Of a stretch of 64,000 nt of DNA, positions 47,427-60,470 are shown piece after piece. Numbering within the stretch: the stretch's first letter is position 1; every line of letters starts with the position of its first letter. Origin of the DNA: Luzula sylvatica (taxonomy: Eukaryota > Streptophyta > Magnoliopsida > Poales > Juncaceae); NCBI GenBank assembly GCA_946800325.1, contig OX326960.1, positions 14,284,393 to 14,348,392 on the forward strand. The letters run 5' to 3'. The translations under genes were made by a program, and so were the position numbers. The notes beneath the pieces were generated by a model. The model did not search any database, had not been told where the DNA came from, and worked only from the letters and a program-made list of their open reading frames with translations.

Positions 47427-50122
47427 ATGATAAGTAAATTTACTATTATGACCTGGAATGCGAGGGGGTTAAATAGTCCTGATAAGAGAACGGTTGTCAG
47501 GAACACCATATTGGATGCCAAACCGGTTTTGGCAATACAAGAGACAAAAATTTCTGAATGAAATTCAATAATATTACGGGAGATAGGCGGATCAAATTTA
47601 ACCGAGTATGAATATATCCCTTCGGATGGAGCCTCGGGAGGTGTTCTTATGGTTTGGAATGGAGCAAGGATTCAATCACTCGATGTTTTGATTAAAAAGT
47701 TCTCAATCACAATTACATTTCAAAACCTAGATGATGGATTTATTTTTCGGGCTACCACGGTATATGGGCTGCCGACAACGAACCTATTAAATTCGTTCTT
47801 CCAGGAATTAAAACTCTTGCAACAACAAGGTGAGTGGCCTTGGATCATATTTGGGGACTTCAACATTACTATTGACTCCACAGAGCGGAACGGGTCAACT
47901 TATAATCATAATCAATCGATTATATTCAGAGATTTACTGCATGACCTAGGACTTGTGAATATCCAACTTCAGGGACGGTGTTTTACATGGACAAACAATA
48001 GGGAAAATCCTTCGTTAGCGAGACTTGATAGATTCTTAGTAAGCCAATCATGGTTAGAAGTGTATCCAAATTCGGTCCAATCGACAGCTCCTCGATCCAC
48101 TTCGGACCACTGTCTGGTACTATTACAAATTAAGAGGAATTTCTCAGCTCCCAAAATATTACGATTCGAGAATGCTTGGCTTCGAGATAATTCACTACAT
48201 CAGTGTGTCCTCGTAGCTTGGAATGGAAATATTGCAGGTACACCACTAGAACTACATTTGAAGTTTATATCTCTAATAAAAAATATAAAAGCATGGTCCA
48301 GAACTAAAATCAAACTATGGAAAGTCCAATTGAAAATATGCAAAAAGACAATAGACTTCATTGACAAAACCGAAGAGGTCAGACCACTCAATGATGTGGA
48401 AAAAAACATTGAGACGCAATATGAAAGCAAGGGTATGGGAAATTTGTGAGCTAGAAAATATTAAATGGAAACAAAGAGCTAAGCTCAAGTGGACGTTTAA
48501 AGGAGATACAAACTGCAAAATATTTCACGCTATGGCTTCAAGTAGAAAAAGAACTAACTCCATTCATTATGTACAAGTTGATGGTATTATGGTAACGGAG
48601 CATAATCATATTGTTAAGGAGTTTTTTAATACCTTTAGAGATACAATTGGTAAGAAGGTTCAATGCTCGCAGCAGATGAATTTCGATTTTCATATGGGGT
48701 TTGCAGAGAGATGATCTTAGTAGACTGAATTCAGATGTTACCGAACAGGAGATAAAGGAAGCAATAGAGCATTGGAAAAATGATAAATCACCGAGGCCGG
48801 ATGGACTTACGGGAGAATTCTTCAAGCTGTATTCTGAATTACTCATGCCGGATCTATTCAGAGTCATCAATGGAATATTCAATGGAATCTTTGACTTGAG
48901 ACCACTCGCAGATTCATATATTACGTTAATTCCGAAATGTAAGTTTGGGAATCTCTATTCAGAGAATGGTCTCACGAATAATTGCGAATAGGATGAAAAA
49001 TGATATTAACTCAATGGTAAATGAGGCGCAATTGGCTCTTATAGCCGGGCGAAATATTACGGACAACTACGCATTAGCTCATGAATATATTGCATTATGT
49101 AAAAGAGAGAAGCTACCTCTACTTCTATTAAAGGCGGACATACATAAAGCATTTGACTGCATTTCTTGGGAATTTATAGAAAATATACTGCTAGCAACAG
49201 GATATACGGAAACAGAAGTTAATCTTGTCACAAATTCTGTTTTAAAGGGTACAACAAAAATACTACTAAATGGGGTCCCGAAAAAAAAGATATTCCTTAA
49301 TAGAGGGGTTAGGCAAGGAAATCATATGTCTCCGTTTTTATTTGATCTAGAAATGGATGCCATCGCGATGACTTTTAATAAGTTGCATGAGCTTCAATTG
49401 CTACACACTCCTCATTGCTTCATCAAACCTTGTTTATTATACGCGGATGACCTTCTATTACCCTTGGAACCGACTCAGCAAAATTGTATCTTGGCGAAAA
49501 CAATTTTGGATCACATACGACATGTTTCTGGCTTGGAACTCAATCCGGCTAAATCTTTTGTGAGAGGATATAATTGTACCATGGATGTGACTCAAGCAGC
49601 AACCCAAATATTTGGCTGTCCGATTCAAGAGTCGACATTCCTATATCTTGGATTTCCACTATCAGACAAAAAATTCAAGAAAATGGACTTCATGCCTCTT
49701 ATAGAGAAGATCGAGAATAGGTTGCCTACATGGCAAGGAAAGCTAATTTCAATGGCGGGAAGATTAGTCCTAATCAAATCGGTACTCGACTCTTTACCTA
49801 TTTACTTCTTCTAGATATGCAAGGTTCCGAAGTGGGTTACTAAAATAATAGATGTCATAAGGAAAAGATTTTGTTGGACGTGAACTAGCGACAAAACGGA
49901 AAAATTGATGTTCCTCAATTGGAAGACAATGTGTCAACATAAAGCGATGGGTGGTTTAGGATTAAAAAGCTTAGAAGAAATTAATAATTCATTACTAGTT
50001 AAGTGGGCATCAAAATATTATGGAAGTGATAAGGGAATATGGGCTGATACTACACGAAGAATTTATTCGCAAACAGTGGTATCTTTCCAGACAAACTCAA
50101 CAGACTCGTCACCCTTATGAAG
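47427..50122 (+). pseudogene. L1-type LINE ORF2, 5' part (endonuclease and reverse transcriptase)
   Basis: From ATG 47427 the frame reads KFTIMTWNARGLNSPDKRTV, the start of an AP-like endonuclease. QETK, GDFNI, RLDRFL and the catalytic SDH (48102-48110) follow in order. The reverse transcriptase follows with ADIHKAFD, GVRQG and YADD (49440-49451). The open frame is broken by a stop at 47559, frameshifts near 48435, 48715 and 48965, and stops at about 49812 and 49879, so the copy is dead. It is interrupted after 50122 by the LTR element and continues at 58411. Confidence 0.92.
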
Positions 50123-50127
50123 GATGT
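50123..50127. repeat. LTR element target duplication, left
   Basis: GATGT directly before the 5' LTR, repeated at 58406-58410. Confidence 0.9.
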
Positions 50128-51147
50128 TGAAGGAAATACAGTTTCAGGATCAACCGTAAAAGTGTACACAAGGATAAACGAATGTAGTCGTACATTCGTA
50201 GCCATATCTTTCAGTAGGAAAATCCGATTTGAATGGTTCAAATTGGGTAAGATAGATAATTAGATTATCTAAAACCTTCATGTAGAAATATATTTCATAT
50301 GAACGAAGTATAAGTGTCGTTTCTGTGAAATACCGAAAGGGTGCAACAGTATGACATACAGTTAGTAAAACAGTCATAACTTTTGCATACGAACTCCAAT
50401 TGGGCTGGGCCAAATTGGGTCGAGTAGATAATGAGATTATCTACAACTTTCGTGTTGGTTGATTTTCTGTCAGAGAAATTTATCAATTTCGTCTGGACAG
50501 AATACTGAACAGGTTCATACAGTTTTCTGTGTGAAAGGGTGTATATTGGATATACATGCCTTTTGGCTAATCCTTATCCTATTAGGTATAAATAGGATTT
50601 TCTCTCTCATCTTCACTAAGGAATTCAGAAGTAATTCAAAGCAATTCATTCAGAATTATCTAGAAAATTGTGAGACAAATTTCTAGAGAGTGAAAAGGTG
50701 TAAAAGAGAGAAACCGTGAAAAGGTGTTTTACGGTTTAGAGAATCAATTCGATTAAGCAAGTTCACCGGTGCATCGTCTAGACAGGTGCATCCGTGACCG
50801 ACGTCTTGCGATTCAAGGTGGATACACGTAGAGGAGCAACAACTGAGGCTCTCACGATTGTGATCGATTCGGACGAGTAGATTGAGTCGGAGACGAAATC
50901 AAGCGAATCGGCGAAGTCAACGAGCGGTGAAAGACGCGTGGTGTGGGACGCGCGTATTGTCACCAACGTGACAGGAGAAAGAAGGCAGCGATCAACCCTT
51001 CGTGTGCAATCAATTTTGCACTGGTAAAGATCTAACCTTCTATTTGCATCGTACCCTCGAAGTCGTGGCGTGATCTCGGGAATCGGGGAACCGGAACGGG
51101 CCTACATATCCGCTGCGCGGGCCCGGGGCCGGAGATATTCCCCTTCA
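50128..51147 (+). repeat. 5' LTR
   Basis: 1020 bp, TG...CA ends. It holds a TATA box TATAAATA at 50587-50594 followed by a CT-rich start region, so the transcript probably begins near 50615. It differs from the 3' LTR at the bases corresponding to CTAAAACC/CTATAACC, GATTTTC/GATGTTC and CTAGACAGG/CTAGGCAGG. Confidence 0.95.
50587..50594 (+). promoter_or_regulatory. LTR TATA box
   Basis: GGTATAAATAGG inside the LTR, repeated in the 3' LTR at about 57845-57852. It is the likely U3 promoter. Confidence 0.6.
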
Positions 51148-51148
51148 G

Positions 51149-51160
51149 TGGTATCAGAGC
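51149..51160 (+). promoter_or_regulatory. Primer-binding site for initiator tRNA-Met
   Basis: TGGTATCAGAGC, one base after the 5' LTR. It is complementary to the 3' end of plant initiator methionine tRNA, the usual copia primer. Confidence 0.92.
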
Positions 51161-51402
51161 GATCGCCATCGATTCGAGGGTCGAATCATAGTCGTATATT
51201 AGATATACGCACGGGTTATCAAAGTTCGTACCCGTTTGCATGATGTTACATATTTAGAATGTCAAATTCCATTAAAATCACAAGTGAAATTCGCTAGAGA
51301 TCGATCAATAGTTGATTGAGAGTATCTAGGAATAATCGTGAAAAGGTTTCATGATTGATCGTTTTGGAAACGAGCGAAAACAGCAGTTCAAAAATCGCAT
51401 AG

Positions 51403-51931
51403 TCCGTTATAACGGACTGCTCAGTCCGTCGCAACGGACCCTGTATAGGAAATTGAGATTTTTTCGAAAAAACACATATTCCGTTATAACGGACTTGGTG
51501 TCCGTTGCAACGGACCCTGTATAGGATGCGGGGGTGTGAGGAGGACCGTGAAAACTGCATATTCCGTTGTAACGGACTTGGAGTCCGTTGTAACGGACCT
51601 TGTATCTGATACGAGGTTGCGGGGATGCCTAGGGTGTCTATTGGAGTCCGTTGTAACGGACTGGGTCCGTTGTAACGGAGCTCTACACAGTTTGTCCGTT
51701 GTAACGGACTGTATGTTGCGTTGTAACGGACTGGTCTCTGGAAATTTGGACGAAAGTTTGCAGAAAATAGCGTTGTAACGGACCTAGGTTGCGTTGTAAC
51801 GGACATGTTTCTGGCAAAATTTGGCCAAACTCCGAAATAAATAGCGTTGTAACGGACTGGACTTCCGTTGTAACGGAGTGCCAAGTATACTGGAGGTCCG
51901 TTGTAACGGACTATGTTGCGTTACAACGGAC
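51403..51931. repeat. Palindromic minisatellite in the retrotransposon leader
   Basis: Sixteen copies of TCCGTTGTAACGGA or a close variant (TCCGTTATAACGGA, TCCGTTGCAACGGA, TGCGTTGTAACGGA) occur in about 530 bp, often in pairs ~21 bp apart. TCCGTT and AACGGA pair perfectly, so each copy can form a small hairpin. The minus-strand 196-aa frame through it is a repeat artefact. It lies between the primer-binding site and the pol remnant. Confidence 0.93.
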
Positions 51932-53400
51932 TGGTTTCTGGTTGCTGATTTTGTTTTCGTGATAACTTTGGCTACACAACTTGGAATATTGAGTTCTTTA
52001 TATCGATTTGATCGGCATCAATCATACTAGCATATAATTAGATAATTATTTAGAATAATTAGACTCCCAAATAAATACATATGCATTTTTGAAAATCTTG
52101 TGATAGTGATATAATTGGATTATGTCACGGATTTAGAAACGTGCAATGGCATGATCCCTCATAATATTTAAGTCATGGAAATGCCTTCCATATTCACAAC
52201 CACTATGATCGGTACTACGTCTCACATGGGTTAAGGCCAAAGCCGACATGGGTTATTGTAGTCATCGACGGGGTGGCAAGCGTTAAATAGGGACTGATAA
52301 GGGTTAAGGCCAAAGCCGACTTATTAGTAGTTTATTTGAACGATACGATGAGTATGGTTGTGACTTAACCGTTCTAGCCAGTAAGGGTTGAGGCCAAAGC
52401 CGACTTGATTGGAAGTTCGGGGCATAGATAGGATGCACACACGGAACTGGGATTGTATTGGATACGATTCATCACCGAAATCCTATAAAGGTTCAAGAGT
52501 CCCATTGGATGCGATTGGATATAATCCTACCTAAATAGCGAGATCCCATTCGTCTGCCAAAGCAACTTATGGGAGGATCGTGATATATGGATCTTGAGTG
52601 TTATGGACTTGGAGTCCCGTATCGGTATGAGGGTTATCGATTCGATAAAATAACACTATCATATAATTATCATATAAGCATATAGATTAAGTACGCACGG
52701 TTAGGAATTAATCTTCATCATCCGTTTAGAATTATGTTTTCAAGCAACACCAAATATATCGATTAGATCGATATGATAGATGGCTTTTGGGTCGGAATTA
52801 CCGTTATTAACCTTGATAGTCAAAGAATAGTTCTTAGACTTAAAGGAACGTGTTGGACACGGAAATGGTAGATTCGGGGCTCGAGGCTTTGGTTTTAAAG
52901 AAAGCCGGGTTCGATAAACTTAAGAAGGAATCGAACAATATTACGTGCCTTGTGGTGGCATGTATAGACGCAAATTTCTCAAAATTGTTTTGAGAATTCG
53001 GGTGTATATGAAAGTAAAACACAACGCTCATGAAATAGTTTCAAGAGCTAGAACGCGTTGAATGACTCAATGCGGCTCAAAGAGTAGGTTAATTTTGAGA
53101 CGCCTTATGGGTCTTTGATTAACACTCGTGTGTTGATGGTACGAGATTTGATGTTCGTGACCGAATATCATATGCATTCGATAGATAAGTCGATCCCGAA
53201 ATTGCATATGATGCGATTTAAATTTGAATTGGAGATGCTCAGAGTTTCCGAGGAATCCAATGCATATAGATGCGTGGATGTCCTTGTAATTCAAAAGCGG
53301 GATCGAAAGAAATGTATGTCTAAGGGTATTTTGGGAAAATGTTTTCCAAAATGGAACGTTCGGACAAGGAGTTGTCCAAACTAGTGACTCAAAGAATGGT
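51932..53400 (+). other. Retrotransposon interior, leader/gag position, no intact frame
   Basis: GTTAAGGCCAAAGCCGAC or a close variant occurs three times (52230, 52303 and 52387). No gag domain or CCHC knuckle could be recognised; all frames are short. Confidence 0.5.
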
Positions 53401-56060
53401 GAAATCCGAGGAGGATTAAACCTAGAAGTTGATTGCTTCTTTTGGCATTGCCGTCTTGGCCATATAAACGAGATACGCGTATCTAGATTCCATGTGATGG
53501 AATGCTAGAATCATTCGAATTAGATTTGATTGATTAATGCAATACTTATTTATTAGGCAAAACGACAAATGGCATCATTCTCCAAAGTATTGGAGAAAGA
53601 TCCAGCGAATTATTGGAAATTATATTTACATATGATGTTCCGATAAGTTCCGAGGCAAGAGGAGGCTATCGGTATTTTGTTAAGTTTATGGACGGTTAAA
53701 GTAGATATGAAAATATCTATTTAATGCGTGCCGAAACAGAGACTTTTGAAAGATTCAAAGAGTTTCAAAAACGAAATACGAAATCAACTAAGCAAGAAAA
53801 TCAAAGCTTTTCGATAGGATCGAGAAGGCGAGTATTTGAGCTAAACCTTTCGATAGGATCGAAGAGGCGATATTTGAGTTATGAATATTAATGATCATTT
53901 ATGATTGTGGAATCGTTTCACGATTGCCTTTATTCGGAACATTGAGATGTGTCCGAAAAGAGGAAATGAACGCATGTTGGACATGGTTCGATAAATGATG
54001 AGTCAATAAGATCTCCCAAAAATGTTTTGGGGATACGCCCTTGAGACAGCGGCACTAATGAATGGTTGCATATAAGATATGAACCATAAACCTTCTAATC
54101 GGTACAAAAGACGCCATATGAGATATGGATCGGAATGGTTCCGAAGTTGTCACTTGTACAGATTTGAGGATGTGAGTGTATTTCGAAATTTGTTTCGGTT
54201 AAACTCAATCCCAAATCTGGAAATTGTTCGTTTATCCTTAAGGAAACTAAAGGGTATTAGTTAAAACGTCCCGACGAAAATGAGATTTTCGTGGCTCGAA
54301 GAGATGCCTTCTTGGAGGAGGACTAGATGCGCACAAGTTTGGAACTTGGTGCCATTTCTCTCTATGCGGGCTAGTGGGAGTAGAATAAATCTCGAAAGAG
54401 TTCGTGATTTGAAAATGAACATTGTACCGATGAAAGTTGACATGGCTTCATCAAGAGTTGATGAACGCAAGTCGAACACACAAAGGGATTTTTCGTAGAT
54501 CAAGTAGGCTATATCATAAGCCGGTAAATACGGATTTATCGTGGCTAATGATGATAGATTGAAATCATATGATGATTCGATATCCTACAAGGATGCTATG
54601 AAAAGTTGATTCCACATGACATGGTGTCATGAAGTCTGAGATTCGATCCATGTGAATTATCAAGTTTAGAACTTGATTTCATTACTTTCTGGGTTAGACC
54701 CGTGAAATATGAGTAGGTTTTTCAAGATGAAGAACCTACATGGATAGGAATACGCATATATATAAAGCGAGGCTTTTTGCGAAGAGTTTCATGCAATTCA
54801 TAGTCGGACTATGAAGAAACGTTTTCGCTTGTTGCCATGCTTTCCCATTCTCGAAATTCTGCTTGCCATGGTCGCGTATTATGACTATGTGATGTGGCCA
54901 AATGGATGTCAAAACCGAATTTCTTGACAGAAATTTTATGAAAGGATGTGTACTTGACACAACCTTACGGTTTTGTCGATTCATAAGAATCGGGGATACG
55001 ATATGTACGCTTTAACGATCCATATGATGGATTAGAGAAAGCTTCTCGGAATTGGAATATTCGTTTTGACAAAATTATAAACTGTTATAAAATTGTTGAA
55101 ACGAATGGAAACTTTGTGTACACATGAAGGTTAGTGGGAGCTGCGTTATATTTCTTGTAACGACAAAGGATTTAGACGAGACCGCTTATGAATTAAGCGT
55201 GAAGATCTATAGGATAGATCTAAAAAGTTCCTCGTTCTATGTTATAGCACATATATCGACATATTGTTGAAAATGGTTTTCAACATGTAAACTCCTTGGA
55301 GGAGATAAATCGAAATGTCGAATGGCAGAAATTTTCAACGGCTCGATGTGAGACATCAAGCAGCGCGAAAAGTAATAATATGATGCCTTACATTTGATGT
55401 TAGGATCTATTATATCTGTCATGATATGTATGTGGCTATCTGTCATACAAATAAAGCGTCTAGTTCACCGTCAATAAAATTCATGGGAATCACATGAGTT
55501 TGAATGTAATTCGATTACATGAGAATAACTCTTGTGATTGTATAATGGTTATACAAATATATACATAATGGTTATGTATATTTAAAACCCATCGGGATTT
55601 TTATTGACAGAGGTGAAGTTTATCCTTGAATACTTTGCGAAAGAATTCAGGATTTATTATCTATAATGGTGTGGAGGACGTGTTGGTTATAAAGAGTTAT
55701 AACAAACAACAGTTTCCAAAGATGAAGCACGTCCAAATATGTAGCACGACTTTCGATCACAAAGTGTGTACATGTTTTGCTTAAATGAAAACACGGTTAT
55801 GTGGAAAGGTTCCACAAGACCAATAGTTTATGATTCTATTTACGGTGGCGAGTATATTGCGGTTATTAATCGCAAAAGGAAGTGGTATGGATCAAGGATA
55901 CATGACCAAACTCTAGTAGTCACGAGTTATCGGATTTATGGTTGTTTATTGCGTGAGACGCAATAGTACAAGCAAAAAATGCCGAGGTCACAACCACTTC
56001 TAGCCAATACTCAGAAAATTTTATTTGATCCATGAAATTTTGTGAAAAGATGTGATCGTA
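53401..56060 (+). pseudogene. Decayed copia pol (integrase, reverse transcriptase)
   Basis: Pieces in order: WHCRLGHIN of the GAG-pre-integrase region (53443-53470); ARGGYRYFVKFMDG of the integrase core (about 53655-53697); LPKMFWGYALETAALMN of the integrase C-terminal region (about 54013-54063); a YPKETKGY-like stretch (about 54237-54258); the reverse transcriptase landmark MDVKTEFLD (about 54901-54927); and SRNWNIRF (about 55036-55059). Between them frames shift and stops accumulate. The YVDD catalytic box was not found. An EYIAVINRK-like stretch (about 55850-55875) marks the probable RNase H region. Confidence 0.8.
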
Positions 56061-57374
56061 GGTATTGGAAATGTTCCAATCCTGATGATGATTAACACTA
56101 GCGGGAACGTGCGGACCCGTTTACAAAACCGCTCTCTCTAGTCGCGCGTGACTGTCATGCGATGACTATGGGTATGGAGATACCTAGAGGAGGAAGAAGA
56201 GAGTAGAGTGTAGTTATCTAATACGATAGTCCTCGCAGGTTATGGGTATGGAGATACCCATAGGTAAACGTTGTATCACCCAAATACTTAGTCCATATGA
56301 ATGCATCCCTTTTAAATTTTTGTTTACTTAAATTAATATGCATTCACCTTATATGAAAACTGTGTGCTGGGTTGTGTAATATGATTGTTACATGAACCTT
56401 GATTTGAACTTGTGTGGACGTCGACATGGTTGAGGACCATGTGCAGCGAAACCGTCACACTTAAAGTGTCATTTCTAAACATCCCTAGTCGCGGGTCAGT
56501 TTGCTTAAGAGAGAAGCATTACTATTACAAGGGAATAGACTGAACGCGTACACTAGTACGTTTGCCGAGGAGATGATTATGTTTTGCTAATCATGGGACA
56601 AAGGAGTTTGTCGAATCGGGAACGTAGATATATGTTAGGTTACATGTATTGGATATGACCGAAGCCGCGAGACCATGACATGGTTTAGTCATTATAGATG
56701 GACTTGCGACGGATGGGGTTTTAGATTCTTCAAACTTGAGGGGATCATTGATTGCGTTTCGTGCGTAACACAATGCTTTGATATGATCTTACGCTCACCG
56801 TAACAGGGAGTTAAAAGGGTCATCATTGGGTATTGTCCGAAACACGGAATTCAATGTGAGTCTCCAAGATAGGAATTGTTTATTCCGAAAGGAAGAGATA
56901 TCTCTTAGGCGCCGCTCGATGAGTCGATTAACGAAACCTGCGGCCGCAGTCAATGATATTAATGGTTAATATCGATTGAAATTTGTTAACTCAACTCGGA
57001 ATCGGGAAATAAGTGTAGTTAATCAAATTATAAGGATGACTATTACCATGCCTTTTGATTAACGGATATCGCAAACAAGAGAACTAGTAACCGCTATTCG
57101 AGATAGGCACAATGATCACAATCATTATTCGTTTAACATGGGTAGCTATGATGGAGTGACTAGATCCCGCTCATGAGCTTGTAGGTATTGGAAACAACCT
57201 ACTGCCATCGTTAAGTCGAACCTACATGGTCACACAACGAGTCGTACTAAGTCGGGCTTGATCATAAAATTGGCACATAGGATGTGCATAGCTTGGTATT
57301 TGATACGCGAGCTATATTCTCTAAAATCGTGCGTATTGGATATGCATGAGTACCTTTTAGGTAGATCTGAAATT
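56061..57374 (+). other. Retrotransposon 3' non-coding interior
   Basis: No frame of interest. A TGGGTATGGAGATACC-type unit occurs twice (about 56168-56184 and 56239-56255). Confidence 0.5.
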
Positions 57375-57385
57375 GAGTGGGAGAC
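57375..57385 (+). promoter_or_regulatory. Polypurine tract
   Basis: GAGTGGGAGAC directly before the 3' LTR, in the place where plus-strand synthesis would be primed. It has T and C interruptions. Confidence 0.65.
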
Positions 57386-58405
57386 TGAAGGAAATACAGT
57401 TTCAGGATCAACCGTAAAAGTGTACACAAGGATAAACGAATGTAGTCGTACATTCGTAGCCATATCTTTCAGTAGGAAAATCCGATTTGAATGGTTCAAA
57501 TTGGGTAAGATAGATAATTAGATTATCTATAACCTTCATGTAGAAATATATTTCATATGAACGAAGTATAAGTGTCGTTTCTGTGAAATACCGAAAGGGT
57601 GCAACAGTATGACATACAGTTAGTAAAACAGTCATAACTTTTGCATACGAACTCCAATTGGGCTGGGCCAAATTGGGTCGAGTAGATAATGAGATTATCT
57701 ACAACTTTCGTGTTGGTTGATGTTCTGTCAGAGAAATTTATCAATTTCGTCTGGACAGAATACTGAACAGGTTCATACAGTTTTCTGTGTGAAAGGGTGT
57801 ATATTGGATATACATGCCTTTTGGCTAATCCTTATCCTATTAGGTATAAATAGGATTTTCTCTCTCATCTTCACTAAGGAATTCAGAAGTAATTCAAAGC
57901 AATTCATTCAGAATTATCTAGAAAATTGTGAGACAAATTTCTAGAGAGTGAAAAGGTGTAAAAGAGAGAAACCGTGAAAAGGTGTTTTACGGTTTAGAGA
58001 ATCAATTCGATTAAGCAAGTTCACCGGTGCATCGTCTAGGCAGGTGCATCCGTGACCGACGTCTTGCGATTCAAGGTGGATACACGTAGAGGAGCAACAA
58101 CTGAGGCTCTCACGATTGTGATCGATTCGGACGAGTAGATTGAGTCGGAGACGAAATCAAGCGAATCGGCGAAGTCAACGAGCGGTGAAAGACGCGTGGT
58201 GTGGGACGCGCGTATTGTCACCAACGTGACAGGAGAAAGAAGGCAGCGATCAACCCTTCGTGTGCAATCAATTTTGCACTGGTAAAGATCTAACCTTCTA
58301 TTTGCATCGTACCCTCGAAGTCGTGGCGTGATCTCGGGAATCGGGGAACCGGAACGGGCCTACATATCCGCTGCGCGGGCCCGGGGCCGGAGATATTCCC
58401 CTTCA
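57386..58405 (+). repeat. 3' LTR
   Basis: 1020 bp, same length and ends as the 5' LTR, with about three substitutions. Confidence 0.95.
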
Positions 58406-58410
58406 GATGT
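58406..58410. repeat. LTR element target duplication, right
   Basis: GATGT directly after the 3' LTR. Joining 50127 to 58411 restores continuous LINE sequence. Confidence 0.9.
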
Positions 58411-59198
58411 AAATAAGGTTATGGATATTTTTATGGCTTTCACTCAAATTCAAGAGATGGCGTCATCGTCAACTCTATTTTGGGAGCATAATTGGCTAGG
58501 AGAAAGGCTCAAATATAAATATCCAAATCTCTATTCTTTTTTGGCGACAAACTCAAACGGCACGGTTTTCAATTATTGTCTAGTGCAAGACTGGACATCA
58601 TTATTTAACTGGCCACTGTCGGATATCGCAATTCTAGAGTTGGAAGATCTGATACAAAACTGGGAGATTTGGTCACAGTCTGACCAAACAAACAATGCAT
58701 ACAAACTCTTATGGAAATGACAACGAAATGGAGAGTACTCAGCTGCCACGTGCTATGATGCACTAACCTACTATCCTAAAATTAAAGTTTCTTATGAACA
58801 CATTTGGAAATTGAAAGTGCCGCCCAAAATACAATTATTTCTATGGAGAATGATTAGAGATATACTACCCACTATAGATCAACTTATTAAAAGAGGGTGT
58901 ATCTTACCGAACGTATGTTTGTTGTGTCTCAGGGACGGAGAATATATATCTCATCTATTTGACAAATGCAATTTTTCGCATCAGGTCTTATTACTATCGG
59001 GGTGCACGACATGAGAGTTGACAAAAAGAATTATGTCACAACAACACTCGGCAATCCACGTTCAAATATCATGCATATCTTATGCACTCTGGAAGGAAAG
59101 ATGTCAAAGAACGTTTCGAGATAACTGTTCTACACCAACTCAAGTGGCGAATTGGGCTAGAACCGAACTTAATATATGGAGACTAATTACGGATTAAA
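58411..59198 (+). pseudogene. L1-type LINE ORF2, 3' part (zf-RVT region)
   Basis: The frame resumes with VMDIFMAFTQIQ, then FWEHNWLGERLKYKYPNLYS and, after a stop at about 58718, the zinc-binding reverse-transcriptase region (VPPKIQLFLWRMIRDILPT, then the C-x2-C pair CLLCLRDG and a DKCNFSH stretch). This is the normal end of plant L1 ORF2. Further stops follow, and the coding similarity fades near 59198. The LINE 3' end is probably near 59320. Confidence 0.88.
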
Positions 59199-60470
59199 TG
59201 TGCCAGACGATGACTCTTTGGTTAATCGATTAACCGGTTTAATCTTTTTTCTTTTTCTTTTACTTTTAATTGATCTCATCAAAATTTTTGATGAAAACTA
59301 TTAATATTAATGCAATTCAGTTGGTTTCCAAGCTTGACTTGGAACCACTTTATCAGAAAATAATAATTCAGAAAAAATTACCTAAAATAGATAGTTAGCA
59401 TCTCTTCATAGTTTTCATTAACAGAAAAACTGATGAATCTTCCTTTTACGGTAATGACAAACTGTGAAAAAATTTCTGTTACAAAAGGAAGACGACGAGG
59501 AACAATTTACGAGAAATAAAAAATAAAAGGAAAAATTTACAAGGAAAAAATAAAAATTGTCTTGTCAGGTTCATAATTCTCTTTCGGTGGAGGTGATGAG
59601 TTCAAGAATCAATGAGTCGAGATCATGAGTTTTAATTTTTCTAATTTTGAACATATTTACTTTGTTATCATTTTTCCAAATTGATAAAAAAAACACTAAG
59701 AATTGCAAAAAAATAGAGTTCCTCTTCGTATACCAAAATCTTTTACTCATTTTATAACATATCTAATCTAATCTTGACCTTCCATCCACAAAAAGATATT
59801 TTTAGAACATAAATAACCAACGTGTCACTTCTCAATCAGATTTTTTTTGCCATGTAGCGTTTTAAGTTAACAGCAATATGGTACTTTTTAAAAATTGCAC
59901 CAATTTTTATGTTATTTAATATTGATGAAATAATTGTACGAAAATATTAATCAATATGACAAATATAATTCGTTAAAATATAAACGATAATTTAATTAAT
60001 ATAAATATAAGAAGGGTATAAACAAAGTTATGATATTGTTTTGGTGTACAAAGTGAAATTCTAACAAAAGCTAAAATAAGAATATACACATAAAATTGTA
60101 ATGTTTTGGAAACACTTCTATATTGACTGCTCAAATACAAAAACAATATATTCAAATTATATAGAGATTTATTGAGCAAGGCTTCCATACTTTTTAGTTT
60201 ACTTTTTGATAGATCGAATCCCTGCCCTTGAATTGTACAAGGGTATTGTGGGAAAAGTAAAATACAAGAAGCTATTTAACGAGACAAAAGGCCAACAATG
60301 ATTTACATACTTTTACTCGGGAATGACCAAGTCATGAATGACGATGGATTGAAATAATACATGTTATTATATGGCAAAAAAAAATATGATCAACTATGTA
60401 ATAAAATTATATATGTTATATTTAAGTTAAATTTAATCTTTAAGCAAAATAATAGACATCAGAGAGCAAT
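59199..60470. other. LINE 3' UTR and AT-rich intergenic DNA
   Basis: No gene recognised. No clear LINE poly(A) tail or target duplication was identified. Confidence 0.4.

Larger units (their letters stand above)
50128..58405 (+). mobile_element. Copia-type LTR retrotransposon, 8.28 kb, non-autonomous
   Basis: Two 1020-bp LTRs (50128-51147 and 57386-58405) start TGAAGG and end CCTTCA. They are flanked by a perfect 5-bp duplication GATGT and differ at about three positions by eye. The primer-binding site and polypurine tract are present. The interior contains recognisable copia pol pieces in the order integrase then reverse transcriptase (hence copia, not gypsy), but all are broken by stops, frameshifts and deletions. 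Near-identical LTRs with a dead interior imply that the copy inserted recently, driven by proteins from another element. Confidence 0.93.

Noticed and set aside
51294..51884. 196-codon minus-strand frame
   Set aside because: It is made of the palindromic leader repeat (repeating PLQRT/SVTT-like units) inside a retrotransposon. No family features.
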